From: Sphingomonas populi
GTDB lineage: Bacteria; Pseudomonadota; Alphaproteobacteria; Sphingomonadales; Sphingomonadaceae
DNA: 64,000 bases
NCBI RefSeq assembly: GCF_004208535.1
Contig: NZ_SGIS01000006.1
Span: forward strand, 80,342-144,341
Direction: 5' to 3'
Shown here: one piece after another, positions 17,955 to 27,681 of the stretch
Layout of the letters: every line of letters starts with the position of its first letter
Position numbering within the stretch: position 1 is the stretch's first letter
The notes under the pieces: model-generated
Databases searched by the model: none
What the model saw: the letters and a program-made list of their open reading frames with translations, nothing else
Told to the model about the DNA's origin: nothing
Program-made: the position numbers and the translations under genes

Positions 17955-20633
17955 TCACTTGGCGGTGGTCGCGGCCGTTCCCGGCAACGGCGTGACGGTG
18001 ATCCGATCGATGTTGGGCGCGTATTTCGAACGCAGCAGCACCTGCGGCCACACCTGCGAGGCGTAGGTCTTGCCGTCCCAGTCGGGCTGTTCCTCGCCCG
18101 CGATGCGGATCGTGTTGGCGCCCGCACGCAGCGTTACCGGCACCGTCATCTCCCACCAGTTGTTGCGGTGGAAGCTGTTCGGGAAGGTCGCCAGTAGCGG
18201 CGCGGCGCCGTTCACCGCGATCCGCGCGACACGCGCGAGCGGATCGGGATTGTAATGCGTCGCCTTGGATTGCTCGTCGTTCGAGAAGCGGATCGTCAGC
18301 GCATACGCGCCCGCCCGCGCGACCGTGACCGCCGGGAAGGTCAAACTGTTGCCATTGCCCGGCGCGCCGCCGATGTCGAACACCGCGCGCCCACCGCTCG
18401 CCAGCGACGCTGCGGCGATGCGGGCGGTGCCGGCGACCTGCGCCGCCTCCGCCTCGTAGCTGCGGCCGCTGCCGGCCGGCAGGTCCGCCACGCGCAGCCG
18501 CTGCAAGCCTGTCGCACCGCTCACCGCCACCTTGTTGATGCCGGCGAGCAGGAACGCGTCCGCCGCCGTGCCAGCCGCCATGTCGCGTCCGTTGACATGC
18601 AGCACCGCACTGCCCGCGCCATCGTCCAGAGTGAGCCGAGCCAGCCCGTCGTGCGCGGCGTAGACCCAGAAAATGGTCCGCCCATCCTTAACCATCGCGT
18701 CCGCCGCGTCGTAGACCGCCGCCTGCGCTGCGGTCGGCGCCGGCGAAAGCGTGATCCGGTCCACCAGCGCATTGCCGATCGTGCGCCGCCGTCCGTCGAG
18801 GCTTCGCGTCGCCAGCGTCAGCACATGACGCCCGCGCGCAAGCGGCACCTGTGTATCGACATGGTCGAGCACCGCCGGCTTGTAGCCGAGCGGCAGGAAC
18901 AGCTCGGTCTCGCCCGCCGCCTTGCCGTCGATGCGCAGGAATACGTTGGTCGGCCCCTGCGCCTCGGCCTTGGGATCCTTGTTGAACGTACTGGCGAGAA
19001 CACGTAAGGCGTAACGCCCGTCCGCCGGCACATCGACCGCGAAGTCGAGCGCGGCGTCGTTGCCGGTCGCGAACCCTTCCACCGAATAGCCGCCCGAGGT
19101 GTAGAATCGGTCGACCGCCTTGGGCGAGCCTTCCGGCCCGCGCACCTTCAACCCGGCACCGTGACGGACCGCCGCTTCCGCCTCATAATCCTGCCGCCAC
19201 TGCGCCATCGGCGCGCCAGCCGGCAGGTCGGCGCCAGCCGGCGTGAGCACCACCTCATACGCCGCTTCCTCACGCAGCGCAGGCAACTTGCCGTCGCCGA
19301 ACGTGAGCGCGACCGTACCGTCACGCACCGCCACCGCGTGATCGGCGACAAGCGCCGGCGGCGTCGCATCGCCGAGTTGCCCGGTCCAGCCGATTTCACG
19401 CACCCGCACGCGCGCCGTCGCACCGAACCACGCCGGCACCCTGGCGAGCGACACGCTGGCCGCCCCGGTCCTGCCGCCGAACACCAGCCGCATCTGTCGC
19501 CGTGCCGGATCGAGCGTGGCGACGCCTTGCAGCGTGTAGCTCTCGTCCGGGTGCGGCGGCGTGACGGCGAGGCTGTGCCCGCTCATCGTCGCATAGCTGT
19601 TCAGCAGCCACCACTGGCCGTTGCCGCGATTGGCCTGCACGGCGGAATCGCTCAGATTCCCGTCGATGTTCCAATAGGCGATGTCCGCGTCGATCTTGGA
19701 ATCCTCGATCGCGGCGATCCACTGCACCATCTGGCCGGGCACCGAGGTGTGATAATTATAGGCATATTCGTTGATGTTGATCGGCAGGTGCCGCCCCTGC
19801 CAGCGCGTGCCGGCGAACACCGTATCCTCCCAGCCGCGATAGCGGCGCACGCTGGTGCGAACGGTGGCGGGGTTGCTCAGTTCGTGCCACGTCACCACGT
19901 CCGGCACGGTGCCTTGCGCAACGGTGTGCTTCAGGAACCCCTCGACCTCGTCAAACAGGATGCTGGTGTTCGGCCCGGCGATGCGCGCGCCCGGCAGCAC
20001 TTGGCGGATCAGCCGATAGGCGCGGTCCCACGCATCGAAGAACACGGCGGGGTTGGTCTGCCACTTCACGCCGTTGCAGCTCTTCGGCCCGTCCCCGAAC
20101 ATGTTGCCTTCGGGTTCGTTGAAGGGCGCGAAGACGATATGGTCGCGGTAGCGCGCCGGCATGCCGCGCACCTGCTCGGCCTGCATCCGCAGCTTTTCGA
20201 GGTACGCGGTCACCGACCCCGCGCAGTCCCCCGTCTTCCAATTGTACGGGAACTCACGGTTGATGTCGGTCATGTAGATGAACGTGTCGCCGCCCGACGC
20301 GTCGGTGAGCAGCGTCGATACCTCGAGCGCGTCCGCGCCGGGATGTTGCGGCCCGTCCTGCGCTTTGGTGGAGACGGTGCGTAAGGCTATCCCCTCGATC
20401 AGATTGGGGTGCGGCAGGCGCGCGTCGTACAAGCCGTAGAGCGTGCCCGACGCGCCGCCGTGGAACGGCCCGGTATCGCTGCCGAGATCGACCGTCAGCC
20501 GTTCGGGCGCGGTCTGCGCGACGGCGGGCAGCGCGCAGGAGCCGAGCAGCGCGGCGACCAGCAGTTTCGCGGCGGTGCCGGAGCGCGAGGTTGGCATGTC
20601 GGGGAGGTCCAGTGTGCGGGAGGAATGGGTCAT
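17955..20633 (-). CDS. Clan GH-A-like glycoside hydrolase with CBM35-like modules
   Basis: Exported multidomain enzyme, 892 aa. After a signal sequence (LLVAALLGSCALPAVAQ) comes a TIM-barrel-like region with likely acid/base Glu173 (FAPFNEPEG) and nucleophile Glu289 (PININEYAYN), typical of clan GH-A folds such as GH39/GH30. A beta domain follows, then two carbohydrate-binding-like modules opening with YEAEAA (about residues 465 and 730), the CBM35/CBM6 hallmark. The ATG overlaps the transporter stop (ATGA). MPTSRSG at 20597 is an alternative start giving a shorter signal peptide. Exact GH family and substrate are unresolved. Confidence 0.75.
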   Translation of the reverse strand: MTHSSRTLDLPDMPTSRSGTAAKLLVAALLGSCALPAVAQTAPERLTVDLGSDTGPFHGGASGTLYGLYDARLPHPNLIEGIALRTVSTKAQDGPQHPGADALEVSTLLTDASGGDTFIYMTDINREFPYNWKTGDCAGSVTAYLEKLRMQAEQVRGMPARYRDHIVFAPFNEPEGNMFGDGPKSCNGVKWQTNPAVFFDAWDRAYRLIRQVLPGARIAGPNTSILFDEVEGFLKHTVAQGTVPDVVTWHELSNPATVRTSVRRYRGWEDTVFAGTRWQGRHLPININEYAYNYHTSVPGQMVQWIAAIEDSKIDADIAYWNIDGNLSDSAVQANRGNGQWWLLNSYATMSGHSLAVTPPHPDESYTLQGVATLDPARRQMRLVFGGRTGAASVSLARVPAWFGATARVRVREIGWTGQLGDATPPALVADHAVAVRDGTVALTFGDGKLPALREEAAYEVVLTPAGADLPAGAPMAQWRQDYEAEAAVRHGAGLKVRGPEGSPKAVDRFYTSGGYSVEGFATGNDAALDFAVDVPADGRYALRVLASTFNKDPKAEAQGPTNVFLRIDGKAAGETELFLPLGYKPAVLDHVDTQVPLARGRHVLTLATRSLDGRRRTIGNALVDRITLSPAPTAAQAAVYDAADAMVKDGRTIFWVYAAHDGLARLTLDDGAGSAVLHVNGRDMAAGTAADAFLLAGINKVAVSGATGLQRLRVADLPAGSGRSYEAEAAQVAGTARIAAASLASGGRAVFDIGGAPGNGNSLTFPAVTVARAGAYALTIRFSNDEQSKATHYNPDPLARVARIAVNGAAPLLATFPNSFHRNNWWEMTVPVTLRAGANTIRIAGEEQPDWDGKTYASQVWPQVLLRSKYAPNIDRITVTPLPGTAATTAK

Positions 20634-22021
20634 GCCGCACGCGCCACGGTCATGCGGTCGATGGTCGCGCGGTTGAGGATCAGGCGGCTCGCGGTCACCG
20701 CCAGCGCGAGGTGCATCAGGCCGGGGATCACAGTGGAGAGCAGGCGGATGCCGGCGAGCGACAGCGGCGTCTGGTTGCCCGCGCCCGCCTTGTACGACAC
20801 GATCACCAGCACCCCGCTGATGAGCGCACCGGCCAGCGCCCACGCCAGCTTCACGAAGAACTGGTTGAACGCGAAGCTCATGCCGGAGGAGCGCATGCCG
20901 AGCTTCCACTCGCCATATTGGTCGGCCAACTGGATCAGCGTGAAATGCAGCGGCAGCGTGCAGCCGAGCACGATGCAGCACATCCCCACCAGCACCAGCC
21001 ACAGCATCGGATAGTCGCCCGGCACGAAATACGCGCCGAAATGCCCGGCAACGAGCAGCAGGTTCACCCAGACGTACACCGTCTTCACATCGAAGCGGCG
21101 CGTGAAGACCTGCACCACGATCGAGCCGAGCAGGCCGCCCGCGGTGGCGGTGCCGAAGAACAGCGCCTGATAGGTCGGCCCGCCGTTCAGCACATAGGTG
21201 ATGAAATACAGCGCGGCGCCGCCCTTGGTGTTGAAGATGCCGATCAGCAGCAACGTCATCAGGAAAGTCAGCCGAAGCTGGTCGTTCTTCAGCGTGTTGG
21301 CGATCGCGACGCGCAGCGGCGGCTCCTCCGCGCCGGTTTCCGGCACACGCTCGCGCACGAACAGGAAGCAGATCAGGAACATCGCCACCGCCGCGAGGCT
21401 GAGGATCGCCACGCCGTCACGGTATCCGCGCGCGACATCCGCGCCGCCAAGCTGCCGGACCATGATCGGCAGGCCGACCGAAACCGTGAACGAGGCGACG
21501 GCCACCATCGCGAAGCGGACCGACTGGCACGCCACGCCCTCGCGCGCGCTGTCCGTCATGCGCGTGATGAGCGCGCAATACGGCACGTTGTTGAGCGAAT
21601 AGAAGAACGCCAGCAGGAAGTAGGTCGCCGCCGCATAGGCGACCTTGCCGTCATAGCCGAAGTTCGGCGACTGGAAGGTGAGAAAGCAACTCAACCCGAC
21701 CGGAATCGCCGTCCACAACAGATACGGTCGGAACTTGCCCCAGCGCGTCCGCGTGCGGTCCGCCATGATGCCGATCAGCGGATCGGACACCGCATCGAAC
21801 ACGCGCAGCGACAGGAAGAGGATGCCGACGATGCCCGGCGCCAGACCGAAGACGTCGGTATAATAGAAGGTCAGGAAATTGGCGATCAGCCCGGTGATGA
21901 TCGTGCCGCCGGCGTCGCCGAACCCGTAACAGACCTTCTCGATGAACGGCACGCTGCCCACCCGCACGGTGGCGGGCGCGGTGATTCCCCCTGCATCGCC
22001 TTGCTGCGCTATCGCTGCCAT
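20630..22021 (-). CDS. GPH-family sugar:cation symporter (MFS)
   Basis: Inner-membrane transporter of the glycoside-pentoside-hexuronide (MelB-like) family, 463 aa with twelve hydrophobic segments. Family signatures are the early Asp-rich helix and loop (FLSLRVFDAVSDPLIGIMAD, RTRTRWGKFRPYLLW) and the mid-protein loop. The ATG at 22021 is preceded by GAGAGGAAGA; the longer in-frame ORF lacks an RBS. It sits between the GH31 and GH-A-like genes and likely carries the sugar released in the periplasm into the cytoplasm. Confidence 0.9.
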   Translation of the reverse strand: MAAIAQQGDAGGITAPATVRVGSVPFIEKVCYGFGDAGGTIITGLIANFLTFYYTDVFGLAPGIVGILFLSLRVFDAVSDPLIGIMADRTRTRWGKFRPYLLWTAIPVGLSCFLTFQSPNFGYDGKVAYAAATYFLLAFFYSLNNVPYCALITRMTDSAREGVACQSVRFAMVAVASFTVSVGLPIMVRQLGGADVARGYRDGVAILSLAAVAMFLICFLFVRERVPETGAEEPPLRVAIANTLKNDQLRLTFLMTLLLIGIFNTKGGAALYFITYVLNGGPTYQALFFGTATAGGLLGSIVVQVFTRRFDVKTVYVWVNLLLVAGHFGAYFVPGDYPMLWLVLVGMCCIVLGCTLPLHFTLIQLADQYGEWKLGMRSSGMSFAFNQFFVKLAWALAGALISGVLVIVSYKAGAGNQTPLSLAGIRLLSTVIPGLMHLALAVTASRLILNRATIDRMTVARAA

Positions 22022-22070
22022 GACCGATCTTCCTCTCGTGTATGCGGCCGCTTTGCGTGTCCGCTCCGTC

Positions 22071-24113
22071 TCAATCGTAGGTGAAAGCCGACGCCACCGC
22101 CGCGCCGGCGCGCAAGAACACCGGAATGCGATCGACCGGCGCGGCGCACCGCACGCTCGCATCGCCCGCGCGCGCTTCGCCGGTCCAGGCGTCCACCCAG
22201 TTCCCGGCCGGCAACCAGACGTCGCGCTCGGTAATGCCGGCGGCGAGGATGGGTGCGACCAACAGGTCCGGCCCGAACATATATTGGTCGTCCAACGCCC
22301 AGCAGCGTTCGTCGCCCGGATGGTCGTAGAACATCGGCCGCATCAGCGGGTCGCCCTGTTCGTGCGCCGCCGCCATCAACCCCGCCACATATGGGCGCAG
22401 CCGTTCGCGCAACGCGGCGTAGCGGCACAGGATCTGATAGACCGGCTCGCCGAAACTCCACAGTTCGTTGCCGGCACCCGTGTCGCACTGCGCCACGCCA
22501 TCGCGGAACGGTTCTGCCGGCGGCGTGATCGGGTCGCGGTGGCCGTGCATGCGCAGGACCGGCGTGAACACCGCCCACTGGAACCAGCGCACCATCAGTT
22601 CGTGGAAGGCCGGATCTTCGACGTCGCCACCGTGGAAGCCCCCGATATCGGTGGTCCACCACGGGATACCCGCCATCCCCATGTTCAGGCCGGCGCTCAA
22701 CTGGTTGCGCATCGCCTCGAACGAGCTGTGGATGTCGCCCGACCAAACCAAAGCGCCATAGCGCTGGCTGCCCGCCCACGCGCAGCGGATCAGGCTGACG
22801 ACCTCGCGCTCGCCCTCCTCGCGCAGACCGTCCGCCACCGCCTGCGCATAATGCAGCGGATAGGCATTGCCGACCGCGAGCACCTCACCGGCGTGATAGC
22901 GGTAATTGTCGAAATCATACGCGCCATATTCGGGTTCGGCTTCGTCCAGCCAGAACAGGCCGACGCCCTGATCGCGGTAGTTGCGCTTCAACTTATCCCA
23001 CAGGAACGCGCGCGCACCCGGGTGCGTCGTGTCGATGAATCGCGTGTTGCCGAGAAACTCCTGCTGCACGTCGACGCCGCGGTTGGCGCGGACGAGATAG
23101 CCCTTCTCCGCCATCTCCGCGTAATTCTCCGATCGCGGATCGACCGTCGGCCACACCGAGACCAGCAGTTCGGTGCCCATCGCCTTCAGCTCGGCGGCCA
23201 TCGCGGCAGGATCGGGCCATTCGCGCGGATCGAACCGCCAGTCACCCTGTACCGGCCAATGGAAGAAATCCGCGACGATCACCGCGAGCGGGATGCCGCG
23301 CCGCCGATACTCGCGCGCGACGTCGAGCAGTTCGTCCTGCGTGCGGTAGCGCAGCTTGCTCTGCCACAGGCCGAGCGCGAAATCCGGCATGTTCGGCACG
23401 GTGCCGGTCACCGCCGCATAATTGCGCACCAGCCCGGCGGGCGTATCGGCGGCGGTGATCCAGTAATCCACCTCGCGCGCGGCGCGCGATGTCCAGGTCG
23501 CGCCGTTCGCCGCGAAATGCACGTCGCCAATCGCGGGGCTGTTCCACAACAGGCCATAGCCTTCGCTGGAGACGACATAGGGCACGCTTGCCTGCGAATT
23601 GCGTTGCGCCAGTTCGAGCAAGCAGCCCGCGAGATCCAGGTTCGCCTGCTGATATTGCCCCATGCCGAACAGCCGCTCGCCCGGCTTCGCCTCGAACCGG
23701 ACGGTGATGCGCGACGTCTCACCCGACAGCGGCTTGAACTCACGGCCAGCGATGCCGAGCGCGCTGATCGTTCGCACGTCGTCCTTGCCGACCGTCCAGA
23801 ACTTCGTCACCGTATCGCGCTGCCGCCACTTTTCCTCGAGCAGCAGCCGCCCGTCGGCGTTCAGGAACCGTACCCTGCCCTGAAGATCCACTTCCGCGAC
23901 GATCCGGCCGTTTTCGATGCGGGCGATCGCGCCGTCACGGCTGACGACCGGAACGGGCGTGGCGACGTCGAGCAGCGCGCCCGGGCTTGCCGGACGCTCG
24001 GCATGCGCGGAGGCGCGCAGCCGCAAGCCATCCTGGCCATGCGCCTCGATCCGCAGCCACGCGCCGTCGTAAGACCAGGCGATAGCGCGCGATTCCAGAA
24101 TTAGCGTATCCAA
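22071..24113 (-). CDS. GH31 alpha-glycosidase (alpha-xylosidase/alpha-glucosidase type)
   Basis: Glycoside hydrolase family 31, 680 aa, without an obvious signal peptide, so probably cytoplasmic. An N-terminal beta-sandwich is followed by the catalytic barrel, with nucleophile Asp390 in FWLDEAEPEYG and acid/base Asp460 in VWSGDIHSSFE. The conserved MGMAGIPWWTTDIGGF block follows. The Glu-Ala-Glu-Pro-Glu variant next to the nucleophile departs from the common DMNE/DFGE forms, so specificity is open. First gene of the operon, divergent from LacI with an operator between. Confidence 0.88.
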   Translation of the reverse strand: MDTLILESRAIAWSYDGAWLRIEAHGQDGLRLRASAHAERPASPGALLDVATPVPVVSRDGAIARIENGRIVAEVDLQGRVRFLNADGRLLLEEKWRQRDTVTKFWTVGKDDVRTISALGIAGREFKPLSGETSRITVRFEAKPGERLFGMGQYQQANLDLAGCLLELAQRNSQASVPYVVSSEGYGLLWNSPAIGDVHFAANGATWTSRAAREVDYWITAADTPAGLVRNYAAVTGTVPNMPDFALGLWQSKLRYRTQDELLDVAREYRRRGIPLAVIVADFFHWPVQGDWRFDPREWPDPAAMAAELKAMGTELLVSVWPTVDPRSENYAEMAEKGYLVRANRGVDVQQEFLGNTRFIDTTHPGARAFLWDKLKRNYRDQGVGLFWLDEAEPEYGAYDFDNYRYHAGEVLAVGNAYPLHYAQAVADGLREEGEREVVSLIRCAWAGSQRYGALVWSGDIHSSFEAMRNQLSAGLNMGMAGIPWWTTDIGGFHGGDVEDPAFHELMVRWFQWAVFTPVLRMHGHRDPITPPAEPFRDGVAQCDTGAGNELWSFGEPVYQILCRYAALRERLRPYVAGLMAAAHEQGDPLMRPMFYDHPGDERCWALDDQYMFGPDLLVAPILAAGITERDVWLPAGNWVDAWTGEARAGDASVRCAAPVDRIPVFLRAGAAVASAFTYD

Positions 24114-24144
24114 ACGGCCATCCCCTCGGGTCGTCTTGCATGCG

Positions 24145-24162
24145 ACCGTAAACGTTTCCGGT
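24145..24162. promoter_or_regulatory. LacI-family operator
   Basis: ACCGTAAACGTTTCCGGT is an 18-bp palindrome with one mismatched pair and a central AAACGTTT, the CG-centred form typical of LacI/GalR-family operators. It lies 32-49 bp upstream of the GH31 ATG and 74 bp before the lacI-type gene, in the divergent intergenic region. Confidence 0.75.
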
Positions 24163-24235
24163 ACTCGCTTTGATTGCTCCCGCTCCGTATGTCAATCCGC
24201 TTGCGTATTTGCCGCGCAGGCTGAAATGAGGGCGG

Positions 24236-25279
24236 ATGGACATCCGTGCTCTGGCCAGTCATCTCGGCTTATCAATCGGCACGGTTTCGCGTGCCCTGAA
24301 CGACCGCAAGGACGTCAACGCACAGACGCGCCAGCGCGTGATCGAGGCCGCGAGTACGCTCGGCTACACGCCGAACCAGTCGGGCCGGACGCTGCGCAGC
24401 GGCCGCACGGGCACGGTGGGGTTCATGCTGACGCTCGAGCATGACAGTGCCGTGTACGGTGAACCGTTCTTCATGGCGCTGTGGGAAGGCGTTCAGACCG
24501 GCCTCACCGAACAGGGCCTCGATCTCGTCATCCTGCTGGCGCGCAAGGGCGAGGACGGCCTTACCTTCCTGCGTCGGCACGTTTCGCGTGGCACTGCGGA
24601 CGCGTGGCTGCTCTCGGCGACTCAGGTTCACGACGAGCGTATCGCGTTCCTGCAAGACCGGAACATCCCGTTCGTCGCGCTCGGCCGATCCGAGACGGAG
24701 CGCCCGTTCGCCTGGATCGATCTCGATTTCGAAGCCGTCGTCGCCGATGCCATCGCGCTGTTCGCCGCCGCCGGGCATCGTCGTATCGGCCTGGTCGCGC
24801 CTCCCGCCACGATCAACAACAGCCAGATCGTCATCGACTGCTACAAAGCGGCGCTCGACGCGGCAGGCATAGCCTATGATTCCGCGCTGATTCACAACGG
24901 CGAAACCGATGAAAACGACGGCGAGTCCGCCGCGCGCGAGTTGATGATGTTGCCCGACAGGCCGTCGGCGTTGCTGCTGATGGGCGAAACCGCGCCGGTG
25001 GGCGCCTATCGCGCGCTGCGCGCGCTTGGATTGGAGCCGGGGCAGGACATCGCCGTGATCGGGCTGCGAGACAATCCCGCCTGTCGTGGCCTTGTACCAC
25101 AGCTCACATGCTTCACTCTGGATTTGGAAGCACTCGGGCTGGCGCTTGCCGGGGCCGTCGCCGAAACACTGGCTGGTCACGGAACCGCACAGGTTTCCCA
25201 TTTGCAACGGCGATGGCCAATGGCGCCCCGCATCGGCGGTAGTCATGACGTGCAAAAAGCGGTGGCTCGGTTCGCCTGA
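24236..25279 (+). CDS. LacI-family transcriptional regulator
   Basis: Sugar-responsive repressor, 347 aa. The N-terminal HTH and hinge (DIRALASHLGLSIGTVSRAL, then the GYTPNQSGRTLRSGRTGTVGF junction) precede a periplasmic-binding-protein-like sugar domain. GAGGGCGG precedes the ATG. It is divergent from the GH31-GPH-GH-TonB operon and very likely represses it through the palindrome at 24145. The inducer should be the operon's mono- or disaccharide product. Confidence 0.92.
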   Translation: MDIRALASHLGLSIGTVSRALNDRKDVNAQTRQRVIEAASTLGYTPNQSGRTLRSGRTGTVGFMLTLEHDSAVYGEPFFMALWEGVQTGLTEQGLDLVILLARKGEDGLTFLRRHVSRGTADAWLLSATQVHDERIAFLQDRNIPFVALGRSETERPFAWIDLDFEAVVADAIALFAAAGHRRIGLVAPPATINNSQIVIDCYKAALDAAGIAYDSALIHNGETDENDGESAARELMMLPDRPSALLLMGETAPVGAYRALRALGLEPGQDIAVIGLRDNPACRGLVPQLTCFTLDLEALGLALAGAVAETLAGHGTAQVSHLQRRWPMAPRIGGSHDVQKAVARFA

Positions 25280-25457
25280 ACAGCTCGACGCGATTGCTAA
25301 GGGGCGCGTCTGCCGGTCTCATGCCGCTGCGAGAAGCGGGAATCCCCGTTCTGGAACGCCCTCCCTTCAGCGCTGGCAGAAAATGACGGAAGATCGGCAT
25401 TTGCGCCGAACGGGATTCGGTCGAAGCGCGTGACGACGCTCCTTCGAAAGGCTCACC

Positions 25458-26612
25458 ATGTTCCCCAGTCGCGGCACCCGCCCCCACATCCTTATGCTTT
25501 CTGTGGCGGGCCTTATCGTCGGATGCGGTTCGGTAGCCGCCGATCGCACGGCGGCGGCGCCCAAGCGGCAGAGTGTCGCTGCACAAGCCGGCGACGAACG
25601 CATCATTCCGTACCGCGCACGCTTCGGCCGAACGCGGCCGATCATCGCCGTCGTTGGCGAGAATAGCGGTACCGAACTGACCGACTATGTCATTCCTTAT
25701 GGTATCCTGCGCCAGGCTGATGTCGGCGAGGTCGTGGCGGTCGCCACGAAGCCCGGGCCAATGACAATGCGACCCGCGCTGCGCCTCCAGCCGCAAGGGT
25801 CGATCGCCGATTTCGACGCCCGCTACCCGGACGGTGCCGACTATGTCGTGGTCCCGGCGGTGGTCCGGCGCGACGATCCCGCATTGCTCGCCTGGATCAA
25901 AGCGCAGGCGGCGAAGGGAAGCACCCTGGTCAGCATCTGCGACGGCGCGCTCGTGGTCGCCGCCACCGGCGCGATGGACGGGCATCGCGCCACCGCCCAT
26001 TGGGCAACGGCGGAGTACCGTCGCAAGCGCTATCCCAACATCCGTTGGGTCGATGATAGACGCTATGTCGCAGACGGGACGATCGTCTCCAGCGCGGGGA
26101 TCAGCGCCGCCATTCCAACCTCGCTTGCGCTTGTCGAGGCCATTGCCGGGCAGGCGCGTGCGGCCAAAGTTGCGGCCGAGATCGGCGCGTCGGACTGGAG
26201 CCCCAGCCATGACAGCCGGCGCTTCCACCCAAAGCTCGGGCGGAACCTGTCCGCGTTTGCGGCGACGGAATATCTGAACCGCTGGTTTCACACGTCGCAA
26301 GGCGTGGCCATTCCCGTTGGCCCGGGTGTGGATGAGGTCACCCTGGCGTTCACGGCGGATGCGTACAGCAGGACTGGGCGGAGCCATGCCTATGCAATCG
26401 GTGGCGGCGAGGCACCCGTCGAGACGCTGCACGGCCTGACCATCCTCCCCGATCATCCAACTGTCGGGTCGATGACGCGCACCGTGACCCTTGCTACTGG
26501 TCAATCCGCGCTTGCCCTGAACCATGTGCTGGCAGACATCGCCGGGATCTACGGGAGACAGACGGCCTATGGCGTGGCGCTTGGATTCGAGTATCCCGGC
26601 TTCCATGATTGA
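25458..26612 (+). CDS. Exported DJ-1/PfpI-family lipoprotein
   Basis: DJ-1 superfamily protein of 384 aa with an N-terminal lipoprotein signal (ILMLSVAGLIVGC|GS). The nucleophile-elbow Cys is in LVSICDGALVVAATG, followed by MDGHRATAHWATAE, as in GlxA-type regulators, but there is no HTH. An extra about 150-residue C-terminal region (from SDWSPSHDSRRFHPK) has no recognised domain. Its stop overlaps the next gene's start by 8 bp. It may act as an envelope-located ligand sensor or enzyme; function unknown. The 178 bp upstream show no other gene. Confidence 0.75.
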   Translation: MFPSRGTRPHILMLSVAGLIVGCGSVAADRTAAAPKRQSVAAQAGDERIIPYRARFGRTRPIIAVVGENSGTELTDYVIPYGILRQADVGEVVAVATKPGPMTMRPALRLQPQGSIADFDARYPDGADYVVVPAVVRRDDPALLAWIKAQAAKGSTLVSICDGALVVAATGAMDGHRATAHWATAEYRRKRYPNIRWVDDRRYVADGTIVSSAGISAAIPTSLALVEAIAGQARAAKVAAEIGASDWSPSHDSRRFHPKLGRNLSAFAATEYLNRWFHTSQGVAIPVGPGVDEVTLAFTADAYSRTGRSHAYAIGGGEAPVETLHGLTILPDHPTVGSMTRTVTLATGQSALALNHVLADIAGIYGRQTAYGVALGFEYPGFHD

Positions 26613-27612
26613 CCGCAGGATCGACAGCCCGGTCGGACCGGGACCGCAGCCGCTGCGAGTCGTCCTGCTCGCCTATGACGGCATGAACCTGCTCGACCTT
26701 GCCGGACCCTTGCAGGCGCTCACAACGGCCAATCGCAGCGCCGTCGCCGGAGACCCCGCGCGGTACGAAACGATCGTGGCGTCGGGTCGCGGCGGTCCGG
26801 TCGTCACCAGCTCAGGGCTGCCGGTCGTCACGGTTCCGGTCACCGCGCTCGGCGATGTACCCATCGACACGCTCATCGCGCCCGGCGGGTGCTGGGGCGA
26901 GGAGTTCGACGTCGAACCCGCGCTGCGCGACTTCATCATCGCCCGGGCCAAGTCGGTTCGCCGGCTATGTTCGGTGTGTACCGGGGCTTTCCTGCTTGCG
27001 GCGGCGGGGCAACTCGATGGGCACCGGGTGGCGACGCATTGGGCGTGGCTCGACAAGCTGAAGCGCCAGCACCCCACACTCGATGTCGATGCCGACAGCA
27101 TCTTCATCCGGGATGGATCGCTCTGGACGTCCGCTGGCGTCAGCTCAGGCATCGACCTGACACTGGCGCTCATCGAAGAGGATTTCGGCCCACGGATCGC
27201 GATCGACGCCGCCCGACAGATGGTCGTGTTCATGAAGCGGGCAGGTGGGCAGTCTCAGTTTAGCGTACCGCTTGCCGCCCAGACGAAGGATCATGCGTTC
27301 GTCGAGCTTCACGCGTGGATGGCGGCCAATTTCGGATCAGACCTTTCCGTTCCCCGTTTGGCGGAACGCGCCTGCATGGCACCACGCACCTTCGCGCGCG
27401 TGTATTCTGCCAAAGTCGGCCAGACGCCTGCCAAGACAGTCGAGCGGATGCGGTTGGAGGCCGCCTGCCGGGCGCTTGAAGAAACGAACCTCCCGCTCAA
27501 AAGCGTCGCGGTCCAATCCGGCTACGGCGACGAACAAAGACTGCGTCGTGCATTCCAGCGCCAGTTCGGCACCAATCCGGTGACCCACCGCGCCCGCTTT
27601 TCCCGTCACTGA
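26605..27612 (+). CDS. GlxA-type AraC-family regulator with DJ-1 domain
   Basis: 335-aa regulator. The N-terminal DJ-1/PfpI domain (about residues 15-190) has the elbow Cys in RLCSVCTGAFLLAAAG and the conserved DGHRVATHW. The C-terminal AraC double HTH (about 230-330) includes LAERACMAPRTFARVYSAKV and AVQSGYGDEQRLRRAFQRQF. The ATG at 26605 lies inside the end of the DJ-1 lipoprotein gene, indicating coupling. Likely regulates the pair or genes elsewhere; the ligand is not known. Confidence 0.88.
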   Translation: MIDRRIDSPVGPGPQPLRVVLLAYDGMNLLDLAGPLQALTTANRSAVAGDPARYETIVASGRGGPVVTSSGLPVVTVPVTALGDVPIDTLIAPGGCWGEEFDVEPALRDFIIARAKSVRRLCSVCTGAFLLAAAGQLDGHRVATHWAWLDKLKRQHPTLDVDADSIFIRDGSLWTSAGVSSGIDLTLALIEEDFGPRIAIDAARQMVVFMKRAGGQSQFSVPLAAQTKDHAFVELHAWMAANFGSDLSVPRLAERACMAPRTFARVYSAKVGQTPAKTVERMRLEAACRALEETNLPLKSVAVQSGYGDEQRLRRAFQRQFGTNPVTHRARFSRH

Positions 27613-27681
27613 GGGCATGCCCGTAACCGGCATCCACCGTTATGTCGGGACGCTCTGCGCGTCGATGGCGAAGGTGCGCTG

